Below, piece by piece: positions 49,612-58,476 of a stretch of DNA of 64,000 nt; within the stretch, counting starts at the first letter, position 1; each line of letters opens with the position of its first letter. The notes beneath the pieces were generated by a model, which did not search any database, had not been told where the DNA came from, and worked only from the letters and a program-made list of their open reading frames with translations. The stretch is taken from the NCBI RefSeq assembly GCF_040500525.1, contig NZ_CP159402.1, positions 1,108,501 to 1,172,500 on the forward strand. The letters run 5' to 3'. This DNA comes from Azospirillum formosense (GTDB lineage Bacteria > Pseudomonadota > Alphaproteobacteria > Azospirillales > Azospirillaceae). The position numbers were made by a program, and so were the translations under genes.

Positions 49612-50495
49612 TGACGACCCATCCCATGACCACCACGCCCCTGCTGACGGTCGAACACCTCACCATGCGCTTCGGCGGCCTTGTGGCGGTGAACGACGTC
49701 TCCTTCTCGGCCAACAACGGCGAGATCACCGCGATCATCGGCCCGAACGGCGCCGGCAAGACCACGCTGTTCAACTGCATCACCGGCTTCTACACCCCCA
49801 CGGTGGGCCGGTTGACGCTGCGCCACGCCGACGGGAAGGAGTTCCTGCTGGAGCGGATGCCGGGCTACCGCATCTCGCAGAAGGCCAGCGTCGCGCGCAC
49901 CTTCCAGAACATCCGCCTGTTCGGCGGCATGAGCGTCCTGGAGAACCTGATCGTCGCCCAGCACAACAAGCTGATCCGCGCCTCGGGCTTCTCCATCGCC
50001 GGCCTGCTCGGCCTGCCGTCCTACACCCGGACGGAGCGGGAGGCGGTCGATCTCGCCAAATACTGGCTGGACCGCGTGCGGCTTCTGGAGTTCGCGGACT
50101 GGGAGGCCGGCAATCTTCCCTACGGCGCCCAGCGCCGGCTGGAGATCGCCCGCGCCATGTGCACCGAGCCGGTGATGCTCTGCCTGGACGAGCCGGCGGC
50201 GGGTCTCAACCCGCGCGAGTCGGGCGAACTGGCCGAGCTGCTCACCTACATCCGCGACGAGCATAAGATCGGCGTGCTGCTGATCGAGCATGACATGAGC
50301 GTGGTGATGACCATTTCCGACCATGTCGTGGTGCTGGATTACGGGCGGAAGATTTCCGACGGCGATCCGGCCTTCGTCAAGAACGACCCGGCGGTCATCC
50401 GCGCCTATCTGGGCGAGGAAGAGGACGAGGAACTGCCGCCGGAGGTCAAGGCCGACCTGCCGGAGGTCGCCAAGCGAGCCGAGGAGGGGGCCTGA
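49611..50495 (+). CDS. livG: Branched-chain amino acid ABC transporter ATP-binding protein LivG
   Basis: A 294-residue ATPase with Walker A GPNGAGKTT, Q-loop in ARTFQNIRLFGGMSVLENLI, a signature region reading NLPYGAQRRLEIARAM (YGAQ in place of the usual SGGQ, as is common for LivG), and Walker B VMLCLDEPAAGLNPRE. The C-terminal tail is acidic and specific to the subfamily. An in-frame ATG 15 bases downstream is an alternative start. Confidence 0.95.
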   Translation: MTTHPMTTTPLLTVEHLTMRFGGLVAVNDVSFSANNGEITAIIGPNGAGKTTLFNCITGFYTPTVGRLTLRHADGKEFLLERMPGYRISQKASVARTFQNIRLFGGMSVLENLIVAQHNKLIRASGFSIAGLLGLPSYTRTEREAVDLAKYWLDRVRLLEFADWEAGNLPYGAQRRLEIARAMCTEPVMLCLDEPAAGLNPRESGELAELLTYIRDEHKIGVLLIEHDMSVVMTISDHVVVLDYGRKISDGDPAFVKNDPAVIRAYLGEEEDEELPPEVKADLPEVAKRAEEGA

Positions 50496-50498
50496 GCC

Positions 50499-51208
<710 letters not shown>

Positions 51209-51209
<1 letters not shown>

Positions 51210-51568
51210 TGGACGGCGTTCTCGGGTCCTCTCTGCCGGTGTTCCTGGGCCTGACGGTCCTGGTGTTCGGCGGCTGCGGCGTTTTGACCGGCCAGACCCT
51301 GGCCGAGGGCTGGAAGCCGGTGTCCAGCGCCATCGCCTATTCCGTCCTGCTGGGTCTGGGCGACCGGTTCCTGGTCTGGGGCCTGTTCGGCGGCCAGCTC
51401 CTGTCGGTGTATGGATTCGTGGTGCACACCCTGGTGATCGGCGCGATCACCCTGACCACGTACCGCATTTCGATGGCGCGCCGGATGGTGTCCCAGTATC
51501 CTTGGCTGTACGAGCGTTCGGGACCCTTCGGCTGGCGCGAACGCGTCGGCGGAACGCTCGCGCAGTGA
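51209..51568 (+). CDS. Small membrane protein in the liv operon (DUF6867-like)
   Basis: A 119-residue protein with three hydrophobic segments (LPVFLGLTVLVFGGCGVLTGQTLA, SSAIAYSVLLGLGDRFLVWGL and YGFVVHTLVIGAITLTTYRI). It ends in a conserved basic/aromatic part (RRMVSQYPWLYERSGPFGWRERV). A small protein of this kind recurs beside liv transporters in alphaproteobacteria (DUF6867). Its role is unknown. Translational overlap with livF suggests it is made with the transporter. Confidence 0.75.
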
Positions 51569-51637
51569 TTGCGAATTCCATGGGTCCGATCGGGATTGGG
51601 ACGCGGGTGAAACTGTCGCACTTGGCGATGATCGGAC

Positions 51638-51643
51638 TATAGT
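51638..51643 (+). promoter_or_regulatory. Possible -10 element of livK
   Basis: TATAGT lies about 100 bases before livK with only a poor -35 (GTCGCA) at 17-base spacing. It could give livK its own transcript. Confidence 0.25.
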
Positions 51644-51664
51644 GGAACCTTGTCGGCACCGGCG

Positions 51665-51707
51665 CCCCCAGCCCTTGGGGGACCGGTGAAAAGGCCCCCG
51701 CGGGGCC
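51665..51707 (+). promoter_or_regulatory. Two tandem hairpins in the livK leader
   Basis: CCCCCA-GCCCT-TGGGGG (51665-51681) and GGCCCC-CGC-GGGGCC (51693-51707) precede the livK ribosome site (ACAGGGAGCC, about 51722-51731). Neither has a T run. They could lower read-through from livF or protect the livK mRNA 5' end. Confidence 0.45.
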
Positions 51708-51741
51708 GGCGTACGACTCATAACAGGGAGCCAACGAAACT

Positions 51742-52842
51742 ATGAACTACAAGCTTTCCCTCCTCGTTGCGGTTGCGGCGACCGCTATGACCGCCTCGGT
51801 GGCGAAGGCCGACATCGCGGTGGCGACCGCCGGCCCGATCACCGGCCAGTACGCCACCTTCGGCGAGCAGATGAAGAAGGGCATGGAGCAGGCGGTCGCC
51901 GACATCAACGCCGCCGGCGGTGTCCTGGGCCAGAAGCTGAAGCTGGAAGTGGGCGACGACGCCTGCGACCCGAAGCAGGCCGTCGCCGTGGCGAACCAGC
52001 TCGCCAAGGCGGGCGTGAAGTTCGTCGCCGGCCACTTCTGCTCGGGTTCCTCGATCCCGGCCTCGCAGGTCTACGCCGAGGAAGGCGTCCTGCAGATCTC
52101 CCCGGCCTCGACCAACCCGAAGCTGACCGAGCAGGGTCTGAAGAACGTTCTGCGCGTCTGCGGCCGTGACGACCAGCAGGGCCAGATCGCCGGCAAGTAT
52201 CTGCTGGACAACTACAAGGGCAAGAACGTCGCGATCCTGCACGACAAGTCGGCCTACGGTAAGGGCCTCGCCGACGAGACGCAGAAGGCGCTGAACGCCG
52301 GCGGCCAGAAGGAGAAGATCTACGAAGCCTACACGGCGGGTGAGAAGGACTACTCGGCTCTGGTGTCCAAGCTGAAGCAGGAAGCCGTCGACGTCGTCTA
52401 TGTCGGTGGCTACCACACCGAGGCCGGCCTGCTGGCCCGCCAGATGAAGGATCAGGGCCTGAACGCTCCGATCGTGTCGGGCGACGCGCTGGTGACCAAC
52501 GAGTATTGGGCCATCACGGGCCCGGCCGGCGAGAACACCATGATGACCTTCGGTCCGGACCCGCGCGAGATGCCGGAGGCCAAGGAAGCCGTTGAGAAGT
52601 TCCGCAAGGCCGGCTATGAGCCGGAGGGCTACACCCTCTACACCTACGCCGCCCTGCAGATCTGGGCGGAGGCGGCCAAGCAGGCCAACTCGACCGACTC
52701 GGCCAAGATCGCCGACGTGCTGCGCAAGAACAGCTACAACACGGTGATCGGCAAGATCGGCTTCGACGCCAAGGGCGACGTGACCTCGCCGGCCTATGTC
52801 TGGTACCGCTGGAACAACGGCCAGTACGCCCAGGTCAAGTAA
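51742..52842 (+). CDS. livK: Branched-chain amino acid ABC transporter substrate-binding protein
   Basis: A 366-residue periplasmic protein with a signal peptide (MNYKLSLLVAVAATAMTASVAKA, then DIAVATAGPITGQYATFGEQM). It has the two-lobe type I fold of LivK/LivJ: FVAGHFCSGSSIPASQVYAEEG, SPASTNPKLTEQG, ILHDKSAYGKGLADE and GGYHTEAGLLARQMKDQG. It captures leucine, isoleucine, valine or related amino acids. The exact specificity is not readable. It is placed last in the cluster and followed by a strong terminator. Confidence 0.94.
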   Translation: MNYKLSLLVAVAATAMTASVAKADIAVATAGPITGQYATFGEQMKKGMEQAVADINAAGGVLGQKLKLEVGDDACDPKQAVAVANQLAKAGVKFVAGHFCSGSSIPASQVYAEEGVLQISPASTNPKLTEQGLKNVLRVCGRDDQQGQIAGKYLLDNYKGKNVAILHDKSAYGKGLADETQKALNAGGQKEKIYEAYTAGEKDYSALVSKLKQEAVDVVYVGGYHTEAGLLARQMKDQGLNAPIVSGDALVTNEYWAITGPAGENTMMTFGPDPREMPEAKEAVEKFRKAGYEPEGYTLYTYAALQIWAEAAKQANSTDSAKIADVLRKNSYNTVIGKIGFDAKGDVTSPAYVWYRWNNGQYAQVK

Positions 52843-52893
52843 GCCGGCAGGCCAAAAATCCGGTCGTAGGATCCGTTTTCCAAGGAAAACGAA

Positions 52894-52937
52894 GTCACGC
52901 GAAGGCCCGGCGGGAAACCGCCGGGCCTTTCGCGTGA
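52894..52937 (+). terminator. Very strong hairpin terminator after livK
   Basis: Arms GTCACGCGAAGGCCCGGCGG and CCGCCGGGCCTTTCGCGTGAC pair over about 20 bp with one bulge around a GAAA tetraloop. A smaller inverted repeat CGTTTTCC-AA-GGAAAACG precedes it at 52874-52891. Confidence 0.9.
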
Positions 52938-52971
52938 CGTGTTTCGCTTGACGTTGTGCCCGCCGGGCGGA

Positions 52972-53226
52972 TCAGAGGGTGGCGGTCATCGACGGAGGCA
53001 GTGGAGACGCCATCGGAGGGGATGTCGGAGGAGGCGCCAAGGCCGGGGAGCGCTCCGCCAGAAGCTTCTCCGAGGTCTGCATCACATCCCGCCAGAAGGC
53101 GGCGGCGCGCAGGTTGTTGGCAGCCGTGAGTTCGACGAGGCGGACGCGGCTGATGCGGATGGCGGACTCGCCCAGTTCTTCCACGAGGCGGGTCGCGAAC
53201 AGGAGCACGTCGTGATCGATTTTCAT
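52972..53226 (-). CDS. Small protein of unknown function
   Basis: An 84-residue protein starting MKIDHDVLLFATRLVEELGESAIRISRVRLVELTA. The N-terminal half is amphipathic helical (LRAAAFWRDVMQTSEKLL) and the tail is Pro/Ala/Ser-rich. No family was recognised. A coding role is supported by codon use and by the clean ATG start with only non-coding sequence upstream. Confidence 0.5.
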   Translation of the reverse strand: MKIDHDVLLFATRLVEELGESAIRISRVRLVELTAANNLRAAAFWRDVMQTSEKLLAERSPALAPPPTSPPMASPLPPSMTATL

Positions 53227-53421
53227 GACGGCATTAACACGCCGGATCGACGGATTGTTCCGCAGGTGCGAAGACGGTTGTTGCAGCACCGCTACATCCT
53301 GGCTCCGGTATGCATGGGGCGCGCAGCGGACACTCGCCAAGCGGGGGCGGTTTGGTGTTTGTATGGTCTGCCGTACCCGCATCGTTCGCGGGTCTGACGT
53401 TTTGGGTTTTGGAGATCGGAT

Positions 53422-53637
53422 ATGCGCAGAAAGCGCGAAGTCGTCGAAGGCCAGATGTTCCGCAAACTGGGGCCGAGCGGTGGAATCTGGCAGGTGATCG
53501 CCATCCGCAAGGATGGGCTGGGCACCCAGCATGCCCAACTGCAGCGGTCCGATGACCATAAGACCTTGAAAACCCTGGCGGTGTCCGCCCTGCTTGATCC
53601 CACCCAGTTCGAGATGGTCGCAGAACCGCAGGATTGA
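53422..53637 (+). CDS. Small conserved-looking protein of unknown function
   Basis: A 71-residue protein: a basic head (MRRKREVVEGQMFRKLGPSGG) then WQVIAIRKDGLGTQHAQLQRSDDHKTLKTLAVSALLDPTQFEMV. It looks like a small beta-rich domain. No family was recognised. It starts with ATG after GGAGATCGG and is followed by a terminator-like hairpin. Confidence 0.6.
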   Translation: MRRKREVVEGQMFRKLGPSGGIWQVIAIRKDGLGTQHAQLQRSDDHKTLKTLAVSALLDPTQFEMVAEPQD

Positions 53638-53683
53638 CCCGAGCGCCGGCGTCGCCTGCGCACCCCTTGAGCAACGTCGCCGC

Positions 53684-53720
53684 GGAAACGCCGCCCCTGC
53701 CGAAAGCGGGGCGTTTTCGT
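53684..53720 (+). terminator. Terminator-like hairpin
   Basis: GAAACGCCGCCCCTGC pairs imperfectly with GCGGGGCGTTTTC around CGAAA, with TTTTCG at the end. It ends the unit of the 71-residue protein. Confidence 0.55.
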
Positions 53721-54056
53721 GCGTCCGGATTGCTGGGCCTAGACGCAAACCCACCCCAAAAGTCATGACCCTATCCGATAGTATTAAGAGAAATTCGACA
53801 AGCGATTGCTTTGATCGCAAATGAATAGGAAGACCGCGACGAACGTTCGGGTAATGCAGAAATGCAACATCTCTGTGCATCCTTTCGCGGGGCACTTGTG
53901 ACGGTGAGTGGTTGCTGTTATTTCCGGTTCATGACGTTTCAACCGCCGACGGAATGCGGCGGGCTCGCCCGATGAAGGCTGGCGTCGCCAGACACCCGCC
54001 CTTCGAACGGTTCGCTTCGACAGCCCCGGCAACGCCGTGAACAAAGGAAGAAGAAA
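53721..54056. other. Intergenic region upstream of the OmpA-like gene
   Basis: An AT-rich stretch of about 340 bases that should contain the OmpA-like gene's promoter. Inverted repeats are seen at CTATC-C-GATAG (53771-53781) and GCGAT-N7-ATCGC (53802-53818). No gene or convincing promoter was recognised. Confidence 0.35.
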
Positions 54057-55097
54057 ATGACTCTGCGTGGGATTCTGCTCGGAACGGCGCTCGCGGCGAT
54101 GCTGCCGACCGCCGCCATGGCCGCGACCGAGGGCTTTTACGTCGGCGCCGGCGCCGGCGTGAACTGGACGCGCGACGCCGATCTGCGCTTCGAAAACACC
54201 CCGACCGACGCCAGCACCAGCTTCAAGCTGGGCGGGATCGGCGACATCTCCGCCGGCTACGCGACCGCCGCCGGCCCGCGCGCCGAGCTGGAGTTCGCCT
54301 GGCGCTGGCGCAACGCGATCGACAGCACCGACAGCTCCAACGCGGCGGTGAACGGTCTGGGCGGCAAGGCCAGCTCGCTCGCCTTCATGGGCAACGTGCT
54401 GTACGACATCAACACCGGCACCGCATTCACGCCCTACATCGGCGTCGGCGCCGGTATCGCCCAGGTCCGTCTGGACCTCGGCGGCTTCGATGACCGCGAC
54501 TGGGTCTTCGCCTACCAGGGCATCGCCGGCGTGTCCTACGCGCTGAGCCAGAATCTGGCGCTGACGCTGGACTACCGTTACTTCGCGACGCTCGATCCGA
54601 AGTTCGATCTGGGCGGCCCGGCCGGCCTCGCCAGCTCCACCGTGAAGGGCGAGTACCAGAACCACACCGTCATGGCCGGCCTGCGCTACACCTTCGGCGC
54701 TCCGGCGGCCGCCCCCGCGGCGGCTCCCATCGCTCCGGCGGCTCCGGTGCAGGCGCAGCCGCAGTCGGAGTATCTGGTGTTCTTCGACTGGGACAAGGCC
54801 AACATCACCGCGGCGTCCGACAAGATCATCGGCGATGCCGCCGCCTCCGCCGGTCAGGTGCGGGCGGTCAGCATCCATGTGGTCGGCCACACCGACACGT
54901 CGGGTTCGCCGGCCTACAACCAGCGCCTCTCGCTGCGCCGCGCCGACGCGGTGAAGAACGCGCTGGTCGGCAAGGGCGTCGCCGCCAACCAGATCACCGT
55001 CGAGGGCAAGGGCGAGACCCAGCTCCTGGTGAACACCGGTGCGAACGTCCGCGAGCCGTCGAACCGCCGCGCGCAGATCCTCATCCGCGTGCAGTGA
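54057..55097 (+). CDS. OmpA-like outer membrane protein
   Basis: A 346-residue protein. A signal peptide (MTLRGILLGTALAAMLPTAAMA) is followed by an OmpA-type beta-barrel domain (about 24-222; EGFYVGAGAGVNWT, TPYIGVGAGIAQVRLDLGG, HTVMAGLRYTFG), an Ala/Pro linker (about 222-242) and an OmpA-C peptidoglycan-binding domain (YLVFFDWDKANITAASDKI, VVGHTDTSGSPAYNQRLSLRRADAVKNAL, and NRRAQILIRV). It anchors the outer membrane to the cell wall. The ATG follows AAAGGAAGAAGAAA, a strong ribosome site. Confidence 0.9.
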   Translation: MTLRGILLGTALAAMLPTAAMAATEGFYVGAGAGVNWTRDADLRFENTPTDASTSFKLGGIGDISAGYATAAGPRAELEFAWRWRNAIDSTDSSNAAVNGLGGKASSLAFMGNVLYDINTGTAFTPYIGVGAGIAQVRLDLGGFDDRDWVFAYQGIAGVSYALSQNLALTLDYRYFATLDPKFDLGGPAGLASSTVKGEYQNHTVMAGLRYTFGAPAAAPAAAPIAPAAPVQAQPQSEYLVFFDWDKANITAASDKIIGDAAASAGQVRAVSIHVVGHTDTSGSPAYNQRLSLRRADAVKNALVGKGVAANQITVEGKGETQLLVNTGANVREPSNRRAQILIRVQ

Positions 55098-55142
55098 GCC
55101 GACGGGCCGCCGGTCCCCGTCGGGACCGGTCGGCGCGATCAG

Positions 55143-55184
55143 GACAGGAAAAGGGCGTCGCCACCGCGACGCCCTTTTCCTGTC
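55143..55184. terminator. Terminator after the OmpA-like gene
   Basis: A perfect 19-bp stem GACAGGAAAAGGGCGTCGC / GCGACGCCCTTTTCCTGTC with a 4-base loop and no trailing T run. It works in either direction. Confidence 0.85.
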
Positions 55185-55385
55185 AGCACCACTCCCTTAT
55201 GAGGGAGAAACACGCGCGGCTTCGCGGAATCATGCATCAATTGTGGCATGAAACCTCCGGTCGGCGTATGAGGTTCATACCGGAAGCCGCACTTTGGTTT
55301 GAGACGACCGAGGCCGGCCCGGTCCCAGCGGACCCTGTCCCATCGGGTCATCCCCTCCAGCCGCCTTCGCCGAAGCAGGGTTGTC

Positions 55386-56030
55386 ATGCAGGTATTGATC
55401 GCCGACGATCACTCCATTGTTCGCAGCGGCCTGACCCATCTGGTCGGCGAACTGGACGAACAGGCCAACGTGGCCGCGGCGACCAGCTTCGGCCAGTTGA
55501 CCCAGTTGCTGGACCAGGGGAGCTACGACCTCGTCATCATGGATCTGCGCATGCCGGGCCTCGGCGGCCTGGACGACGTGGAGGCGGTGGTGAAGCGGGT
55601 GGCGCCGGTGCCGGTCGTCGTCTTCTCGATGATCGACTCGCCGGACGAGATGCGCGCCGTGCTGTCGCGCGGGGTGCGGGCCTTCATCCCCAAATCCACC
55701 GACGACGTGCTGGTCGTGAACATCCTGCGTCTGGTCATGGCCGGCGGGTCCTATGTGCCGCCGGTCCTCGGCATGCCGGGGATCGCCCAGGCGCCGGCCG
55801 CCGCCAAGCCGCAGGAGCCGAGCGTCTTCGACGGCATGACCCGCCGCCAGCTGGAGGTGCTGGACCTGCTGGCCCAGGGCCTGTCGAACCAGGAGATCGG
55901 CGAGCGGCTGGGCTTGAACCTGTCCACCGTCAAGACCCACGTCACCGGCGTGCTGAAGGCGCTCGGGGTGGGAAGCCGGACCCAGGCGGTGCTGCTGGTC
56001 AAGGAATCAGGCCGCGACCGTCTCGTGTAG
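55386..56030 (+). CDS. NarL-type response regulator
   Basis: A 214-residue regulator with a complete receiver: MQVLIADDHSIVRSGL, phospho-acceptor Asp in VIMDLRMPGL, Ser in VVFSMID and Lys in AFIPKSTDD. A LuxR domain follows (MTRRQLEVLDLLAQGLSNQEIGERLGLNLSTVKTHVTGVLKALGVGSRTQAV). Its last 24 bases overlap the 3' end of the convergent histidine kinase gene, which is its probable partner. Confidence 0.87.
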   Translation: MQVLIADDHSIVRSGLTHLVGELDEQANVAAATSFGQLTQLLDQGSYDLVIMDLRMPGLGGLDDVEAVVKRVAPVPVVVFSMIDSPDEMRAVLSRGVRAFIPKSTDDVLVVNILRLVMAGGSYVPPVLGMPGIAQAPAAAKPQEPSVFDGMTRRQLEVLDLLAQGLSNQEIGERLGLNLSTVKTHVTGVLKALGVGSRTQAVLLVKESGRDRLV

Positions 56031-57470
56031 GCTGCGGACCAGGGGAACCCCCACGGCGAACACCGTGCCGCGCCCTTCGGCCGAGCGCAGCTCCAGCGGG
56101 TGGCCGAGCAGGCGGGCCAGCCGGTCGACGATGGCCAGCCCCAGCCCGATCCCCTCGCTGCGGTCGCGGTCGGGACGGTCGAGCTGCACGAATTCCTCGA
56201 AAATGCGCCGGCGGTCGGACTCCGCGATGCCGCGCCCAGTGTCGTAGACCTCGATCCACACCGTGTCGCCGCGGCGCCGGCAGCCCATCAGCACGCCTCC
56301 CTGTTCCGTGTAGCGCACGGCGTTGGTCAGAAGGTTGCGCAGGATGCGCTCCAGCAGGAACGGGTCCGTCCGCACCGACAGATCCGTCGGAACGACGCGC
56401 AGCCGCAGCCCCTTGTCCTCGGCGATCCCGGTGAACTCCGCTTCGAGCTGGTCGAACAGGGCGGACAAGGTGACGTCGGCGGGCTTCGGCTCGACCACCC
56501 CCGATTCCAGTTTCGAGATCTCCAGGATGGCGTTCAGCAGGTCGTGCATGGAGCGTTGGGCCAGCCGCAAGTCCTTCACCAGCGCCAGGGCGCGGGGCTT
56601 GTCGAGCTGCCGTTCCAGCATGCCGGTGAACATGTTGATGGCCTGCAGCGGCTGCTTCAGGTCGTGCCCGGCGTGGGCGAGGAAGCGCGACTTCGCCAGA
56701 TGGGCCTGCTCCGCCGCCACCTTCGCCGTGTGCAGCTCGGCGGTGCGGGAGCGCACCTGGGCCTCCAGGGTGGCGTTGGTCTGCTCCAGCGCCTGGGTCA
56801 TTCGGGTGATGTCGGCGAATTGATTCTGCACCTGCCGGACCATCGGGCGGAAGATCACCAGGACCTCGGCGCACAGCGTCAGCAGGGTCAGGATCAGGGC
56901 GGCGAAGCCCAGATTGTGCAGGGTGGCGAAGCCGCGCTCGCCCGCTTCTTGGTAGCGCGCCACCATGTGCTCCAACCCCGCCAGCAACGGCCCGAGCGCC
57001 TGATGGGTGACAAGGTCGGCCTCGGGCATCCCGGGGGGCAGGCCGGCGGGACCGGCGGCGATCACCGCCCGGAGCGCGGCGATGTGGCGGAGGACCAGAT
57101 CGTTCAGCGGTTCCGGCCCGTCGAAATAGAGACGCCGCACGTCCTTGCCCATGGCCGGTCCCTCGTCGGCGCCGGTCAGGCGCCGGTGGGCGTTCTCGAA
57201 CATGTCGGTCGCCTCGGCCAGTCGGGCGGTCAAGGCGCTCCGTTCGGCGTCGGTCGGGGCGTTGCGGAGCTGCTCGGCCAGCAACGCGGTGCGCTGGGAC
57301 AGCATGCGCTGGCGCCCCGAGATGTTCACCACCTCAAGCATGTCGGCGTGCTGGTCGATGACCCGCTCGGTCATGATGAAACCGGCCAGCGTGCACAGCG
57401 CGATCACCCCGAGCGCCAGCCCGTAGCGAAGCGTCATCCAGCGCGCCGTGGTGTTGCCGATGGGGACCAT
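56007..57470 (-). CDS. Sensor histidine kinase with PilJ/NarX-like N-terminal domain
   Basis: A 487-residue kinase. TM1 lies about 13-35 and TM2 about 186-208. Between them is a periplasmic helical domain with the motif NISGRQRMLSQRTALLAEQLR (about 49-69), typical of PilJ/type IV pili chemotaxis-type N-termini and like the NarX P-box that binds nitrate. After a coiled linker comes the dimerisation domain with phospho-accepting His269 (GHDLKQPLQAINMFTG), then the HATPase domain (LLTNAVRYTEQGG, VYDTGRGIAESD, GIGLGLAIV). The ATG at 57470 has an AAGGA site. A longer GTG start at 57524 would run over the FNR-like box. Confidence 0.87.
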   Translation of the reverse strand: MVPIGNTTARWMTLRYGLALGVIALCTLAGFIMTERVIDQHADMLEVVNISGRQRMLSQRTALLAEQLRNAPTDAERSALTARLAEATDMFENAHRRLTGADEGPAMGKDVRRLYFDGPEPLNDLVLRHIAALRAVIAAGPAGLPPGMPEADLVTHQALGPLLAGLEHMVARYQEAGERGFATLHNLGFAALILTLLTLCAEVLVIFRPMVRQVQNQFADITRMTQALEQTNATLEAQVRSRTAELHTAKVAAEQAHLAKSRFLAHAGHDLKQPLQAINMFTGMLERQLDKPRALALVKDLRLAQRSMHDLLNAILEISKLESGVVEPKPADVTLSALFDQLEAEFTGIAEDKGLRLRVVPTDLSVRTDPFLLERILRNLLTNAVRYTEQGGVLMGCRRRGDTVWIEVYDTGRGIAESDRRRIFEEFVQLDRPDRDRSEGIGLGLAIVDRLARLLGHPLELRSAEGRGTVFAVGVPLVRSLHETVAA

Positions 57471-57495
57471 GCCGTCCGTCCTTCCGGTGCGGACC

Positions 57496-57509
57496 TTGAC
57501 GATGATCAA
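57496..57509. promoter_or_regulatory. FNR/ANR-type box between the kinase and NapF genes
   Basis: TTGACGATGATCAA matches the FNR/ANR consensus TTGAT-N4-ATCAA at all but one of the ten specified positions. It lies about 120 bases before napF and 26 before the kinase start on the other strand. Confidence 0.5.
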
Positions 57510-57628
57510 GGCCGGGTTATGCACGAAGGATTACTGTACCGCCATAGCCGATGCTCGGCATTCGCGAATGCAGAAAACGAACGCAGCGATCCTTGGGCAG
57601 CGGATCAGGAAGGGGAGGGCGGCCACTC

Positions 57629-57913
57629 ATGGCGATCAGTCGCGCGGATCTGTTCCGGGGACGCTTCCGCCCCGAGTCCGTTCCGTCCGAAGCGCAGCAG
57701 GCATTGCAGGCGCGCATCGGTGCGGCGTGCCTGTCCTACACCGGGACCGATTGCCGGATGTGCGGCGACCATTGTGACCGCGGCGCGATCCGTTTCCGCC
57801 CGCTGGGGCGCGGCCGTTGGCTGCCGGTCATCGAGGAGGGAAACTGCACCGGCTGCGGCGACTGCGCGGGCGTGTGCCCGGTCAAGGCCGTCACGATGGA
57901 GGCGGCCGCTTGA
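57629..57913 (+). CDS. NapF-like ferredoxin-type protein, two [4Fe-4S] motifs
   Basis: A 94-residue protein starting MAISRADLFRGRFRPE, a NapF-type start. One cluster motif uses Cys34, 42, 45 and 49 (CLSYTGTDCRMCGDHCD), the pattern of NapF's central motif. The second is a classic CTGCGDCAGVCPVKAV (Cys73, 76, 79, 83). E. coli NapF has four motifs in about 160 residues, so this is a short form. NapF helps assemble or feed periplasmic nitrate reductase. No nap genes are in the window. The ATG follows GGGAGGGCGG. Confidence 0.8.
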   Translation: MAISRADLFRGRFRPESVPSEAQQALQARIGAACLSYTGTDCRMCGDHCDRGAIRFRPLGRGRWLPVIEEGNCTGCGDCAGVCPVKAVTMEAAA

Positions 57914-57999
57914 GATTGCCGGTCTGAACTGGGAACGCTGCTTCTAAACCCTCTGTTGGTAAGGCGGATTCACCCCCCTGTCTGCCAACGGAGAAACAC

Positions 58000-58440
58000 A
58001 TGTGGTGGCGCAACGTAACGCTGGTCTACGCCGCGGCCTTTACGGCCATCGGCATACTGGGCTTCATTCCGACCTTCCTGTCCCCGCCCCCGGAAGGCAT
58101 GGTCCTCGCGGTCGAGTCCTTCCACGGCTATCTGCTCGGGCTGTTCCCGGTGAATCTGCTGCACAACATCGTGCATCTGCTGTTCGGCCTGTGGGGCTTC
58201 TTTGCCTATTTCTCCAGCCGCCTCGCCTCGCGCACCTATCTGCGCAGCGTGGCCGTCGCCTACGCCGCCCTGACCGTTCTCGGCTTCATTCCGGGTCTGA
58301 ACACGCTGTTCGGTCTGGTGCCGTTGCACGGCAACGACATCTGGCTGCACGCCGTCCTGGCCATCGTCGCCGGCTATGTCGGCTTCATGGTGCATGAGAC
58401 GGACGTCGGCACGGAGAAGCGCGCCGAGTGGCGGGCCTGA
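58000..58440 (+). CDS. Small membrane protein (DUF4383-like)
   Basis: A 146-residue protein with four membrane helices: VTLVYAAAFTAIGILGFIPTFL, LLHNIVHLLFGLWGFFAYF, SVAVAYAALTVLGFIPGL and DIWLHAVLAIVAGYVGFM. It resembles DUF4383-type proteins (N-x-x-H-x-x-x-G pattern in LLHNIVHLLFGLWG). Function unknown. A GGAGAAACAC site precedes the ATG. Confidence 0.72.
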   Translation: MWWRNVTLVYAAAFTAIGILGFIPTFLSPPPEGMVLAVESFHGYLLGLFPVNLLHNIVHLLFGLWGFFAYFSSRLASRTYLRSVAVAYAALTVLGFIPGLNTLFGLVPLHGNDIWLHAVLAIVAGYVGFMVHETDVGTEKRAEWRA

Positions 58441-58476
58441 CCGCCGGTGGGATGAGAGCGATCGGAGGCCCGGCCG

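Noticed and set aside
53784..54890. Minus-strand frame opposite the OmpA-like gene
   Set aside because: Shadow frame with His/Gly/Arg-rich product, overlapping a clear outer membrane protein.
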